64,000 bases of DNA from Epinephelus fuscoguttatus (Eukaryota > Chordata > Actinopteri > Perciformes > Serranidae): the NCBI RefSeq assembly GCF_011397635.1, contig NC_064770.1:27359603-27423602 (forward strand), written 5' to 3'. Both the position numbers and the translations under genes were made by a program. Position 1 is the stretch's first letter. Every line of letters starts with the position of its first letter. Positions 1 to 9,616 of this stretch are shown here, one piece after another. The notes under the pieces are model-generated. The model searched no databases. It saw nothing but the letters and a program-made list of their open reading frames with translations, and was not told where the DNA came from.

Positions 1-227
1 TGTTGTTTCTTTTGCTCAATGCACTCAATCTCATAGTTACAAAGGGCATCTACCACTTTTTGTTTTTCATCATCCCCTTTTATTATGCCTTTTTCCTGCA
101 ATTTTCCCCAAATTCTGTCGAACTTCTCCCCCAGTTCAATTTTCTTATTTTGGACTGTTCCACTGATCACCTGTTTTCTAATTCTCCGCCCTTGTTCGCG
201 CACCGTAAGGGTGTCGAACGACGACAT
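1..227 (-). CDS. Partial ORF in gag position of an endogenous retrovirus-like element
   Basis: On the minus strand an ATG at 227-225 opens 75 codons without a stop and runs off the window edge. The product is rich in Lys, Glu and Gln and has no recognisable motif in the part visible. It lies about 1 kb downstream (minus sense) of a tRNA-like primer binding site and an LTR. That position, not sequence similarity, makes me call it the start of a gag-like gene. Whether the full gene is intact cannot be told from here. It could instead be an unrelated leader ORF. Confidence 0.5.
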   Translation of the reverse strand, partial: MSSFDTLTVREQGRRIRKQVISGTVQNKKIELGEKFDRIWGKLQEKGIIKGDDEKQKVVDALCNYEIECIEQKKQ

Positions 228-1234
228 ATCTGACTCCTACTCTTTTTGTTTTTCACAAAATATTTGCGTGTTCAGAACTTTGCCTACAGTCAAACTGCAG
301 GACTTATTTCGGCTCCCCTGTGATTCGCTGTCTCGTTGAGTGAAGACCACTAGTCAGCACGTCCAAGCTTCTACACTCCGTCACTGGACTGAGTGCGGGA
401 CGCCTATGGCCTGACGGTGGTCCCCAATCTCAACCGAGCGCAAATTACACAGTGCCCTTGATAACAGACCCTGCGAAACTGGGCCGCTTACATATCAGTG
501 AGAATTCGGATCTCTCTATTTGATCCTACTACACCTTTACGTCGCGTTCAAAATGCCTCAGTTTTCGTCAAACCTCCCCACATTTACTTCTTTAAGAGAA
601 GAATACAAAACCCCAAACATCAAAAATATTCAACAACAAAACAACAGGTTTAAAACCTGTGGTACATTAACCCACAAGACAAGTTTTAATTCAAAACATA
701 ATGTCTGTGTCAGGGATCATAACAAAACGTCACTCCCCTGGTAATGTACTCTATAACTGTTTATGCCTTCTACAGGAAGATAAGGGCCTCTCACCCGTCT
801 TTACTCTGTCTTATTTGGGGCTTTGAGTATATCGTTAAATAATTACCTGAACCATTTAACACCCAAACACCTCCGGGCCTCTCACCCGACTATGTTTCTT
901 GTTTGAGACGTGTATTTAAGATGCACGTCTCGGGCCTCTCACCCAACTATGTTTCTTGTTTGAGACGTGTATTTAAGATACACGTCTCGGGCCTCTCACC
1001 CTCTTTTTCCTTCACTTTTTCTTTTAAGCAACTACGTTTGCATCGTGATCTGAAAGTCTAGGATGACTTGCCAACACAATGACAAACAAATTTGGAAAAT
1101 GGGCCAAATGCAGTACTTTTGTATGAAAACAAGGCGTCTGCTTACCTTCTTTAATGCCGGCAGGTTTGTCAGTGTGTTTTCAGTCACCATCTCTTCCGTC
1201 CATTCTGACGAGAAGTCACTATGTCTCCATCCTC
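228..1234 (-). other. Long leader of the retrovirus-like element
   Basis: This is the roughly 1 kb between primer binding site and the gag-position ATG, read on the minus strand. I see no conserved coding sequence; the open stretches on the plus strand here look fortuitous. It contains a block of tandem repeats with hairpins (874-1000) and another copy of the repeat core GGGCCTCTCACCC near 784. A leader of this length, with structured repeats, fits a retroviral packaging or dimerisation region. The function is inferred. Confidence 0.5.
874..1000. repeat. 57-bp tandem repeat with embedded hairpins
   Basis: Two full 57-bp units (874-930, 931-987) and a partial third (988-1000) each start with CGGGCCTCTCACCC. 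Each full unit contains an inverted repeat: 905-931 and 962-988. The second is a perfect 11-bp stem (GAGACGTGTAT / ATACACGTCTC) with loop TTAAG. The first differs by a single change that leaves a wobble pair on one strand. Confidence 0.85.
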
Positions 1235-1252
1235 ATCACGTTGGGGTCACCA
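1235..1252 (-). other. Primer binding site matching tRNA-Trp 3' end
   Basis: The plus strand reads ATCACGTTGGGGTCACCA. It differs at one position from the 3' end of vertebrate tRNA-Trp as I recall it (ATCACGTCGGGGTCACCA), so the minus strand reads TGGTGACCCC..., a classic reverse-transcription primer site. It sits 3 nt from the TG...CA-type LTR boundary at 1256. This fixes the element's orientation as minus. Confidence 0.8.
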
Positions 1253-1255
1253 AAT

Positions 1256-2057
1256 TGTTGTAGAGAGAGCTTAACACGTCCAATTCTTGTATTACCTTTA
1301 AGACTGAATTATAAATTAACAAGCTTCTCTCTGCGTGCTCGTTTGATGAAGAATTACAGGAGAGTAGATGACTTCAACTTAACTCTTCTTTATTTCTCAG
1401 ATCATGATGTACAGAGCTCTGGGTCTATTTCTTCTTGCCCTAACCAACAACATCAGCGAGTCAGGGCACGAAGTCTGACAACCTATCTCTTCCTGACCCA
1501 GTCTTTTAAGCGTATACAGTTATTTGTGACACAAGCATTGCCATTGGTGTTGCTGGGGAGACCTCGTTCCTTTCTGCTCACTCCGTTCTTATCTGCTGCT
1601 CCAGCTCCCCTTTTCTCTGAAACACATATCAGAACAGGAAACACAGCTGCCCACAAGGCCGCTGTGAGTGAGTCGCTTCTACTACACACATTTCACGAGA
1701 CGCTCTTTGTTTCCTTTCACCTGCACATTGTCACAAGGTCATGTCTGGTGCATCTGCTATCGAAAGGTCATCTCTGGTGCATCTACTGATATTTTCTACT
1801 CAAGCAGCCACGTTCCTCTGCACTTGTCCTCTTATTATGCAAACTAGTACTTTATGCAACTGTTAGTAGGAACGGGTGTGCGTTCAATAAATGTACTATT
1901 TACATTTTCCTTCACCCTATCAAATATTCAATATCAAACATCAAGAAAAGTGAAAGTTTGTTTTATGTTACATGTTTTGCTGGAAAATTAAAGTAAAGGC
2001 AGGAGGAAATATTCCCTCCCTTTCTCCCTGTCATTGGAGCCACCCCACTTATCAACA
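1256..2057 (-). mobile_element. LTR of the retrovirus-like element (outer end uncertain)
   Basis: The inner LTR end next to the primer site is TGTTGTAGAG on the plus strand (minus: ...ACAACA). A candidate outer end is the ...CAACAACA at about 2050-2057, giving a TGTTGT/ACAACA terminal match and a length near 800 bp. A minus-strand AATAAA lies at 1394-1389, well placed for a polyadenylation signal with a U5 of about 115 bp. The part from 1591 outward is repeated at 9128-9594, because the duplication breakpoint falls inside this LTR. The second LTR is outside the window, so the boundary and target duplication cannot be confirmed. Confidence 0.55.
1945..1956 (+). promoter_or_regulatory. IRF-type motif inside the LTR
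   Basis: GAAAAGTGAAAG contains the IRF core AANNGAAA. The copy in the second unit (near 9483-9494) is the same. It lies about 900 bp upstream of the locus 1 promoter. A single short motif can occur by chance, so a regulatory role is only suggested. Confidence 0.35.
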
Positions 2058-2079
2058 ACAAACAGTCCAATAGACTTGG

Positions 2080-2798
2080 GGGGTATTCCAGAAAGCGGGT
2101 TATGTGAAAACTCAGAGTAAGTTAACCCTGAGATGAGGGAAACTCTTATCCGTTCCAGAAAGAGAGGTAACTGAAACCCTGAGTCAGTCACCATGGTAAC
2201 AGACTCTGTGAACCTAACCTGCTCACTGACAGGTTTTCTTCAATAAACCCTGAGTTTTTCTCTGTCTCCTCCCTCTTACACGCTGTTTCATTTCCTCATT
2301 CATTCAGTCTGTGTCAAAGCTTGTATCGAAGCGCATTAATTAGCGGAGATTTACCGTCTGTCACAGTCTAAGTCTATTTTTTATAACACTGCACAAGGAC
2401 CAGACTGTCAGTCTGTTAGAGCAGCTCCCAAATGTTTATTGCACATAATGTGTAGGTCTAATTATTTAAATTTTAAAAATCGGTATGAAGCTTTAGACAC
2501 GTAGTATCAGTGACTAATGATCTCTATCACTGATGTCATTGGTCGCACTGATGGAACATAATTCCTACAGCCTAATATTGGGGATTATATGTTAATATTT
2601 CTGAGTGAGCAATGGTGCAGCATTTCACTGTCTTTAAATTTACTACATTTGTATCTGAAATTAAGTCACTGAATGCTGTTGAGTCAAGATACAAATAGAT
2701 GTGCAACATTTTCAAATCTACTGTATTTTAACCTCAACGTCTTTTCAGAGTTCAGGGTTAGACTCAGAGTTTGTTGAACCTTCTACCTGGAATACCCC
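2080..2798. mobile_element. Internally deleted terminal-inverted-repeat DNA element, unit A copy
   Basis: The left end GGGGTATTCCAG and right end CTGGAATACCCC are inverted. The copy in unit B (9617-10939) is 1323 bp. This one is 719 bp because 600 bp between two TCAG tetranucleotides are missing (junction at 2745-2748), plus a 4-bp indel. No transposase reading frame is visible, so it is non-autonomous. The right end stops 40 bp before the ISRE of locus 1. Confidence 0.75.
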
Positions 2799-2838
2799 TC
2801 TGGTAGATGAAGATTTCCTGTAAGTCATGTGGTTTGCT

Positions 2839-2870
2839 GAAAGTGAAAGCAAGAGGAGAACCTATAAAAA
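2839..2870 (+). promoter_or_regulatory. Locus 1 core promoter: ISRE plus TATA box
   Basis: GAAAGTGAAAGC at 2839-2850 fits the ISRE/IRF consensus GAAANNGAAA. It is followed by TATAAAAA at 2863-2870. The first non-coding exon ends at 2922 with donor GTAAGA, and transcription probably starts near 2895. This spacing is typical of an interferon-stimulated gene. Confidence 0.8.
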
Positions 2871-2894
2871 GATGCTCCTCTCAATACTGCAGTG

Positions 2895-2922
2895 TCACTG
2901 TGTCCAGAGCAGCTACATAAAG
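2895..2922 (+). other. Locus 1 5' non-coding exon (start approximate)
   Basis: The sequence ending CAGCTACATAAAG|GTAAGA is conserved upstream of loci 1, 2 and 5 and, in diverged form, locus 4. The start is placed about 25 nt after the TATA box and is approximate. It carries no ATG before the donor. Confidence 0.65.
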
Positions 2923-3553
2923 GTAAGAGCTTTCTGTTATGCCTGTCTTCAGTTTAATATGCTGTTCTGATTGGGAAGCAAAAGTGCACTTTGTTTAGTA
3001 TGTGATGATTTGTGTGCTCAGTAACAGAATACAAATCGTAGTAGTATAGTTACTCTTATGGTGTTATTATTCTTCTTTTCTCAAAGTTGTAAATGTTCTG
3101 TAGAGCTAGAAATTGAAAGGAAATGAAACCTCAATCCTGAGTTTGACCTATTGTTAATGTTAATGTTTTACTTATTTTATGTAATTGCTTCGATTCATTA
3201 CTTGTCTTTTTATGACATTTATTCGATACAGAAAAACACTTTAATTATAGATATAATTCAAGTATTTCAAAGTATAGCCTCCAAATTTGGGGAAAAATTA
3301 ATGGCTGAACTCTACAGTACAAAATACATAATTGTTATTAAGTAATGGTTTTACCTCTTTGTCTCCTGTTATCATTATCTAGTATGTAATTTATGTTATT
3401 TATGTCACGTTAAAAATAAAATAAACATTTTAATACTTAGATAAGAGTCTCCAACTTATGTTAGCTTTTGGTTTTAGGAAATGAAAGTAATTTCTCCAGA
3501 TTTTCTTATTTGAATCCATGCACATTTACATGTAAATGTCCTTCTTTACAGCT

Positions 3554-5518
3554 ATGGGGGGAGGAAATTCATCACCAAGTCCACCTCCAAGTCCACCTCC
3601 AAGTATGATATTCCAAATATTGCAAAAGTTATTTAAATCTTTAGAATGATAATATTTGTGAATAATAATTGAGGTGTTGAAATTAAAATACAGCTTTGTC
3701 TTACTGTGTGGTAACATATGTTATTTGCTCTTCAGCACTTTTGAGTACGCCATGGAGGAATCTGCCATGGTGAGTATTAATACATATAAAGTCTGTGTGG
3801 TGCCATTTTGGCCTCGATGTGTGGCTCTGCTCCTTGACATAACACTGAAGTGTTTTGTTGCTGTGTTGACTGGTTGATGTGTGCGACAACAGAGCAGCAA
3901 TCACAATGTGGCTAATGGATTTAATAATAAAAATAACACAGTGTTTTAATGCAACGATTTTCCATCATGAAACAGGAACAAAGAGGAAGATCTCAATTTT
4001 GTGAAATCATTCAAACCGTGGAACCAAGACGTCAGTCATCTCAGAATTCTTCTCTATGGACCAGTTGGTGCCGGCAAGTCCAGTTTCATCAACTCTGTTG
4101 ACACTGCTTTACAAGGCAGAATTGCCAGTCGAGCTCCAACAGATGCAATCTCTGGGAGAAGCTACACCACAAAGGTATTATTATTATTAATACTTATCAA
4201 TAACTTGATGAAAGTGGATAAAATAGCATCTTGGATTGCTAACTACATTAATGCATTTCCTATGATAATCACAGTTTAGTTGCAGGTTTTTTTTTCAAAC
4301 ATTGCTTATGTGTTTAGAGTAAGAAAATAAAAAAAACACATTAGGAATATACGAAATGGAGGAAGAAATTAGAATCAGCACAAACTAAAATAAATAAAAT
4401 GTGTGCAGAAACAAAGTAATCCATATATACTCTGAGTGTTAACAGTGTTTAATTGATTAAAACCACCCAGAACAAAACTGAGCATTAATGATATCAGTAA
4501 GATGGTGTGCCTGCACAGAGGGGAACTACAGTACCCCCCCACTCACAGCCTGTTCACCCTGCTGCTGTGTGGCAAGTGATACAAAGGTTTGTTAAAATAA
4601 TGCAAATAATTGCACCTTCTGTTTAACAGTACAAAACTTACAAGATCAGAAAAGGTCAAGGGAGCCATTATCCTTTCGTCTTCAATGACATCATGGGCTT
4701 TGAGAAAGACACTGACAGAGGAGTTGATGTGGACGATGTCATACTGGCCCTGAAAGGACATGTGGAAGAAAATCACCAGGTACAGTCCTTTGAACTCTGA
4801 CGTGATTAAAGAGGCCCTGTGGAGTTTTGTTGTGGAAAAAAAAAATGACATGTACATTCAGTCACTCAAACATACGTCAGGTCTCAGCTCGTGTACACAA
4901 GTTTGAGTCAGCATGGTCTTGCAGTGCAGCACAGTTAGTCTGGCTGAGTTGGAAAATTGTGATTAGACCATTTTTTTTTACTGACATCTAAATATTTGTA
5001 GCCACATAGTGTATTAATCACCTTAAAAAGTATGGTCGCCACCACCTGTGCCCGGCTCTATCTGAAAGCATGGTTACATCATTTTACATGAAAACATCTT
5101 AAAAAACAAAGAAACACTCCCAACAGTGTAATTATTTAAATACTAGTAGCCTAGGTGATTAATTCGGACACAGAAGGTGTGTCTGTGTCTCCTCCACCAC
5201 TTGTTATGCCCAAAATGAAGCAGACCTGATACGCACGGCCACGCACACTAATATGTAGGCTATTTTTTTTTCTTATTGTGTAATGCAGTGATAACAGATA
5301 AAGTGAAAACAGGTGTAGAGACATAATAATAACAACAATAATGATAATAATAAATTTAATTTTTTTTTCTTTTCTTGCTGTTGTAGCACTTTGAGATTTT
5401 TCGTTAAATATAAAGTGCGTTACAAATAAAATTTATTATTATTATTATTATACTGAAAAGCTGTATGAACAGCTGGATATGTGTGTGTGTCTGTTTGTTT
5501 GTTGTGTACGTATGTGCG

Positions 5519-5549
<31 letters not shown>

Positions 5550-6794
5550 CAGCATTGGGATGATAAATATTTTTAGGAAGTGAGGAGTTTAGTGAGTTTG
5601 AGAAGAAAGTGAGAAAAAAAAGAAAAGGGTCAACGTCATGACCCCTGTCATAAGATGATTTCTGCATTTGGATCTGCGCTAGTCTGTAAGATAGACTGAT
5701 GAAAGAGAGCCAATGTGTGTATCCTTGAGATCTGACAAATGCATTTTTTTACCTCATTCCCTAACTACCACGGCAAGAAGTCTTCTTCTTTCCTGCCTTT
5801 GCATTTTTGCATTTCTGATACATTACTGCCACCTGTAGATCAGGGGAAGAATGTGAATGTGTGAAACCAGCATGCACATGGGTGCACATGTGTGTCGTCA
5901 TTTGCATGAGACAAAACAGGACCCACACTATTTCAGTAACTGCATTATTTCAGGTCATAAACTCCACAGGGTACCTTTAAGTTATCCTTTTTTTCTCACT
6001 ATTTTGCATGAAACATTTTTTTTTTAAAATACATTGCATTGCTCAAACAAAACATTATTTGACTGCATTCTTATTGTCTAGTTCAATCCCACACAACGGT
6101 TGAAGGAGGGTGATAAAGGCTACAGGTCATCTCCCACTCTGAATGACAGAGTTCACGTTCTGGTTTGTGTCATTCCTGCTGACCAACTATCTATAATGAG
6201 TGATGAAGTGGTGAAGAAGATGAGAAAAGTGCGACTGACAGCCAGTGAACTGGGTAAGAGCAGACAGCACATAGTTATTACTCTGTGTGGAATAATGGTG
6301 CCAGGTTGGGTTTTATGACTCAAAATACCAGCAAAACAAATGCTTAAAATACTGATTAGGTTTCTGTGTTGACAGGTATTCCCCAACTGGCTATTCTCAC
6401 CAAAGCTGATATAGCCTGTGCTAAGGTGAAACAAAATCTAAACAATGCCTATAAGAGCATCTACCTGAAGAAACAGGTAAGTTTGTATTTGGGTTTTTTA
6501 AAATCATTTTTAGACTTTTAATGTTAGAATTTAATATCCAACTTCAGTTTCAGTATTTCCAAACAAAAATCTTGTGTGTTCATCACTCTGTGATTTACTG
6601 ATGAACTAAAATACTGTTCCTTCCAAACTCAGGTCGACAAAGTAAACACGTTGCTGGGCATTCCACTAAACAGCATCTTTCTTGTGAAGAACTATGATCC
6701 AGATCCCAACATCAATGATGACATGAATGCACTGATAATGAACGCACTGAGACAGATGATTACCTTTGGAGACGACTTCCTCAGCGACCTCTAG
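3554..6794 (+). CDS. ifi44-like: IFI44-like GTPase, locus 1 (clade I, intact)
   Basis: Coding exons are 3554-3602, 3736-3769, 3976-4174, 4630-4779, 6082-6253, 6376-6476 and 6633-6794. All have GT-AG borders and phases 1,2,0,0,1,0, giving 288 aa. The protein starts [16 protein letters not shown], a proline-rich tail with an N-myristoylation consensus (Gly2, Ser6). It continues through a PWRNLPW motif to the P-loop GPVGAGKSS, the G3 motif FNDIMGFE and the G4 motif TKAD. Members of this family are interferon-induced putative GTPases. The long N-terminal (TLDc) part of mammalian IFI44 is absent. The start was chosen because the first in-frame ATG sits 2 nt after the splice acceptor and is shared by loci 2, 4 and 5. 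I am confident of the family; the biochemical role is unproven. Confidence 0.93.
5320..5455 (+). repeat. L2-type LINE/SINE 3' tail in intron
   Basis: The segment GCACTTTGAGATTTTTCG...AAAGTGCGTTACAAATAAAATTTATTATTATT matches the well-known 3' end of teleost L2 elements and L2-tailed SINEs. The copy in unit B is at about 13470-13592. Confidence 0.55.
5484..5550 (+). repeat. (TG)n microsatellite in intron
   Basis: An interrupted TG/GTGC run lies in the large intron. The unit B copy (about 13620-13686) is shorter, so the length has changed since duplication. Confidence 0.9.
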
Positions 6795-7261
6795 ACCAAC
6801 ATACTACTGACACAAACCTTGATCAAAGCATGAAAACAAAAAAGAAAGTTTGATGAATTATGCAGTCTTTGTGTATCTTCATGAATCATTTTTGGCTTCT
6901 AACCTCTCCTGCACAGTGTTACATTCGTATACACATGTATGTAAGTAAGCTATGTTAAACATTAGGTATTCTGTAAACGCATGCACAGCAGCCAGTCTGC
7001 AAAGATGGATAATCATAAAGCAGCTCTTCTCACTACAATGTAAGAAGAGACAAAAAAGTATTATATTTCAATGCACAAGTTGAAGGAACTGACGGGAAAA
7101 CATTTCACTGGAGTGTTATGATTTGATGTGGCAATTGATTGAATGATTGATTGATTCATTCATTCATTCATTCATCAGTTGACACTAATATATCAGTACT
7201 ATGTCATCATGTGAGGCTTCACTGCATGACTTTTAGTTGAGTTTAGTAGATGAAATTCCTG

Positions 7262-7370
7262 AATAAAGTATATGTAACGTGTTCAAAACCTGGCTTTGCA
7301 AAAATGATGTATGTTTGTACTGTGTAAGATTCAATGAAAGACACTGAAATAAATAAACATGAATAAATAC
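7262..7370 (+). terminator. Locus 1 polyadenylation signals
   Basis: AATAAA occurs at 7262-7267 and again in a cluster at about 7351-7367 (AAATAAATAAACATGAATAAA). These are 470-570 bp after the stop codon. The same block is present downstream of locus 2 and, inverted, downstream of locus 4, as expected for a 3' UTR end. Confidence 0.5.
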
Positions 7371-7380
7371 ACAATATTGT

Positions 7381-8947
7381 TATTTGACCATTATGTGAAA
7401 TAATCCAACAGATTTTATTATATAGGTAGTTATGATGAAATAATATTCTATCCTTCCTTTTTCACAGTATCAGAGTTCACTGGAGGTCATTTTTAAAGAC
7501 AATATTAATTTGATGTTATTTTTTTATTTTTCAGTTTCAGCAGATTTAATTTCAAAATGCTATTTCTCCAAAGTCTGTTTTCATTTCACCAAAGCCCTCT
7601 CTTCCCCTCCTTGGACGGACCACACCCATCTTTGAACATTGCCTTCATTGTGATCTCAGGTGCATATCTGTAAAGTTTCCTGAGCCGGGGTGTAAAGTTG
7701 GGTGGGCAATGGTCCCATACCCTCCTTCTATCCCCTACTCCTAGCCCCCTTGTTCAGATCACACCCATCTTTGAACTCGACCTTAACTTTGATCGCTATA
7801 AACCTGCAAATTTTAGCGACTGCATCTTGTATAGCTGTAATGCTATTGTCTCGAAAATAAATCTGTCAACAGACAAGACACCAGAACACCTGCCAATATA
7901 CTCAAAATGGTTTCTGTGGTAGTTCCTGCTACAGTTGGTGTCACCTGGACCATGTTAAACCATTATGACACACGCACATACTGACGAGCTGAAAACATCA
8001 CCAGCCGTCACAACGTTGTCGTGGTTGTTAGATATTTAGTGTGTCATCACACTGTATTTAAGAAAGCATAGACGATCACTACTTTTCCCACATATCATCA
8101 TACAGTTTTCAAAAATGAAATTCACACACTGTACGCAATTGTTGTGGCAGCCATAAAGTACACTGAGGAAATGCAATAGCTATGTGAGTAAAATAAATGC
8201 ATTTATCACTTGTATTCAGTGGATTACTTGATGGGATGTGTCCACATGCTTTTTTCCCCCCAGTGCTGGCGTCTTTTTTTAAATTAATGTAATTTTCTTA
8301 TAAGAAAAGAGCGCTCCAATGTTTTTGTGCGACCACCTCGAGTATTAAAGTAAAAAATCTCAGAACTTTTCAGAAAGGCACTGGTGATGTCACCAGCCAC
8401 ACCTGTTCAGGCAACCAATCACATGGGGCGGGACTTGTCACCCTGGCAACCAAGAAACCAAGAAAATGGAAGAGAAAGTTATTTTGGCTGTGTCCATGTA
8501 TCCCAGGCTTTATGATTTGTAAGACAAAAACTATCACAAGAAAGAAGGATTACTGATCTATACAGTATGTTGGTGCCTTCATGCTTTTAAGAGGATAATT
8601 TCATTTTTCAGCTAGAACCCATATATGTGTAAATGCTTTAGATAAGCTGATGGATTTTATTCTCCTTTTTTGGTGAAACAATTTCCGCAGGCTGATAAAA
8701 CCTCATGCTCTAACATGCTGACTTTGCTGCATGCTCGGTTTGTAATACAGACTTTCTATTAGAACGATTGTAGTCTCTGAGTAAAAGCCAGAACAACCCC
8801 TGACAACCAAATCAGCACTTTCTTTCTTCAAAAGAGTGCCCCTTAAATGACTTATGGAAATATCTGTTCTTAACCTTTGGTTTTCTGCTTTGGTAAACTG
8901 TGCTTCATCTGCTGAGTGTGGTTTTTAATAAATTACAGTATTAACAG
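7381..8947. other. Intergenic part of unit A, no gene seen
   Basis: There is no conserved coding sequence. The 74-codon ORF near 7698 is duplicated in unit B (15827) only because the whole unit is, and it has no recognisable features. A stretch near 8370-8450 looks like a GC-richer repeat fragment, but I cannot name it. Confidence 0.6.
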
Positions 8948-9127
8948 TAGGGCTGGGTTAAAATAATCGATTCATCTGATTCAAATCGATCGTCACTGGA
9001 ATGACCCGATATCGATTCGTAAAATCCGAGATTGATCTTTTAATATGCACTTTTTCCCACGGATGTGTGAAGCTTTAACACTGGTAGGAAATGAGCTGCA
9101 GCACTAAGTCATGAATGATCATAGTTT
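8948..9127. mobile_element. Left fragment of hAT-like element cut by the duplication junction
   Basis: The sequence starting TAGGGCTGGG matches the complete element at 17081-17762 but stops after ...GATCATAGTTT at 9127. There it joins the LTR-derived left edge of unit B. Confidence 0.85.
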
Positions 9128-9616
9128 ATCAGCTGCTCCAGTTCCCCTTTTCTCTGAAACACATATCAGAACAGGAAACACAGCTGCCCACAAGGCCGCT
9201 GTGAGTGAGTCGCTTCTGCTACACACATTTCACGAGACGCTCTTTGTTTCCTTTCACCTGCACATTGTCACAAGGTCATGTCTGGTGCATCTGCTATCGA
9301 AAGGTCATCTCAGGTGCATCTACTGATATTTTCTACTCAAGCAGCCACGTTCCTCTGCACTTGTCCTCTTATTATGCAAACTAGTACTTTATGCAACTGT
9401 TAGTCGGAACGGGTGTGCGTTCAATAAATGTACTATTTACATTTTCCTTCACCCTATCAAATATTCAATATCAAACATCAAGAAAAGTGAAAGTTTGTTT
9501 TATGTTACATGTTTTGCTGGAAAATTAAAGTAAAGGCAGGAGGAAATATTCCCTCCCTTTCTCCCTGTCATTGGAGCCACCCCACTTATCAACAACAAAC
9601 AGTCCAATAGACTTGG

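Larger units (their letters stand above)
1591..9127 (+). repeat. Tandem duplication unit A (contains IFI44-like locus 1)
   Basis: This 7.5-kb unit is repeated directly as 9128-17260. The left edge (ATCTGCTGCTCCAG) lies in the LTR. The right edge cuts a hAT-like element after ...GATCATAGTTT. At 9127/9128 the right edge of unit A is joined directly to a second copy of the left edge, which is the diagnostic tandem junction. Differences between the units are sparse: scattered substitutions, a 600-bp internal deletion in A, a 4-bp and a 6-bp indel near the promoter, and microsatellite length. Confidence 0.93.

Noticed and set aside
1154-1789. 211-codon plus-strand frame
   Set aside because: It crosses the primer binding site and LTR antisense to the element. 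A coding role is implausible.
6100-6318. 72-codon frame as an independent small gene
   Set aside because: It is the 172-nt exon of locus 1 read through its donor.
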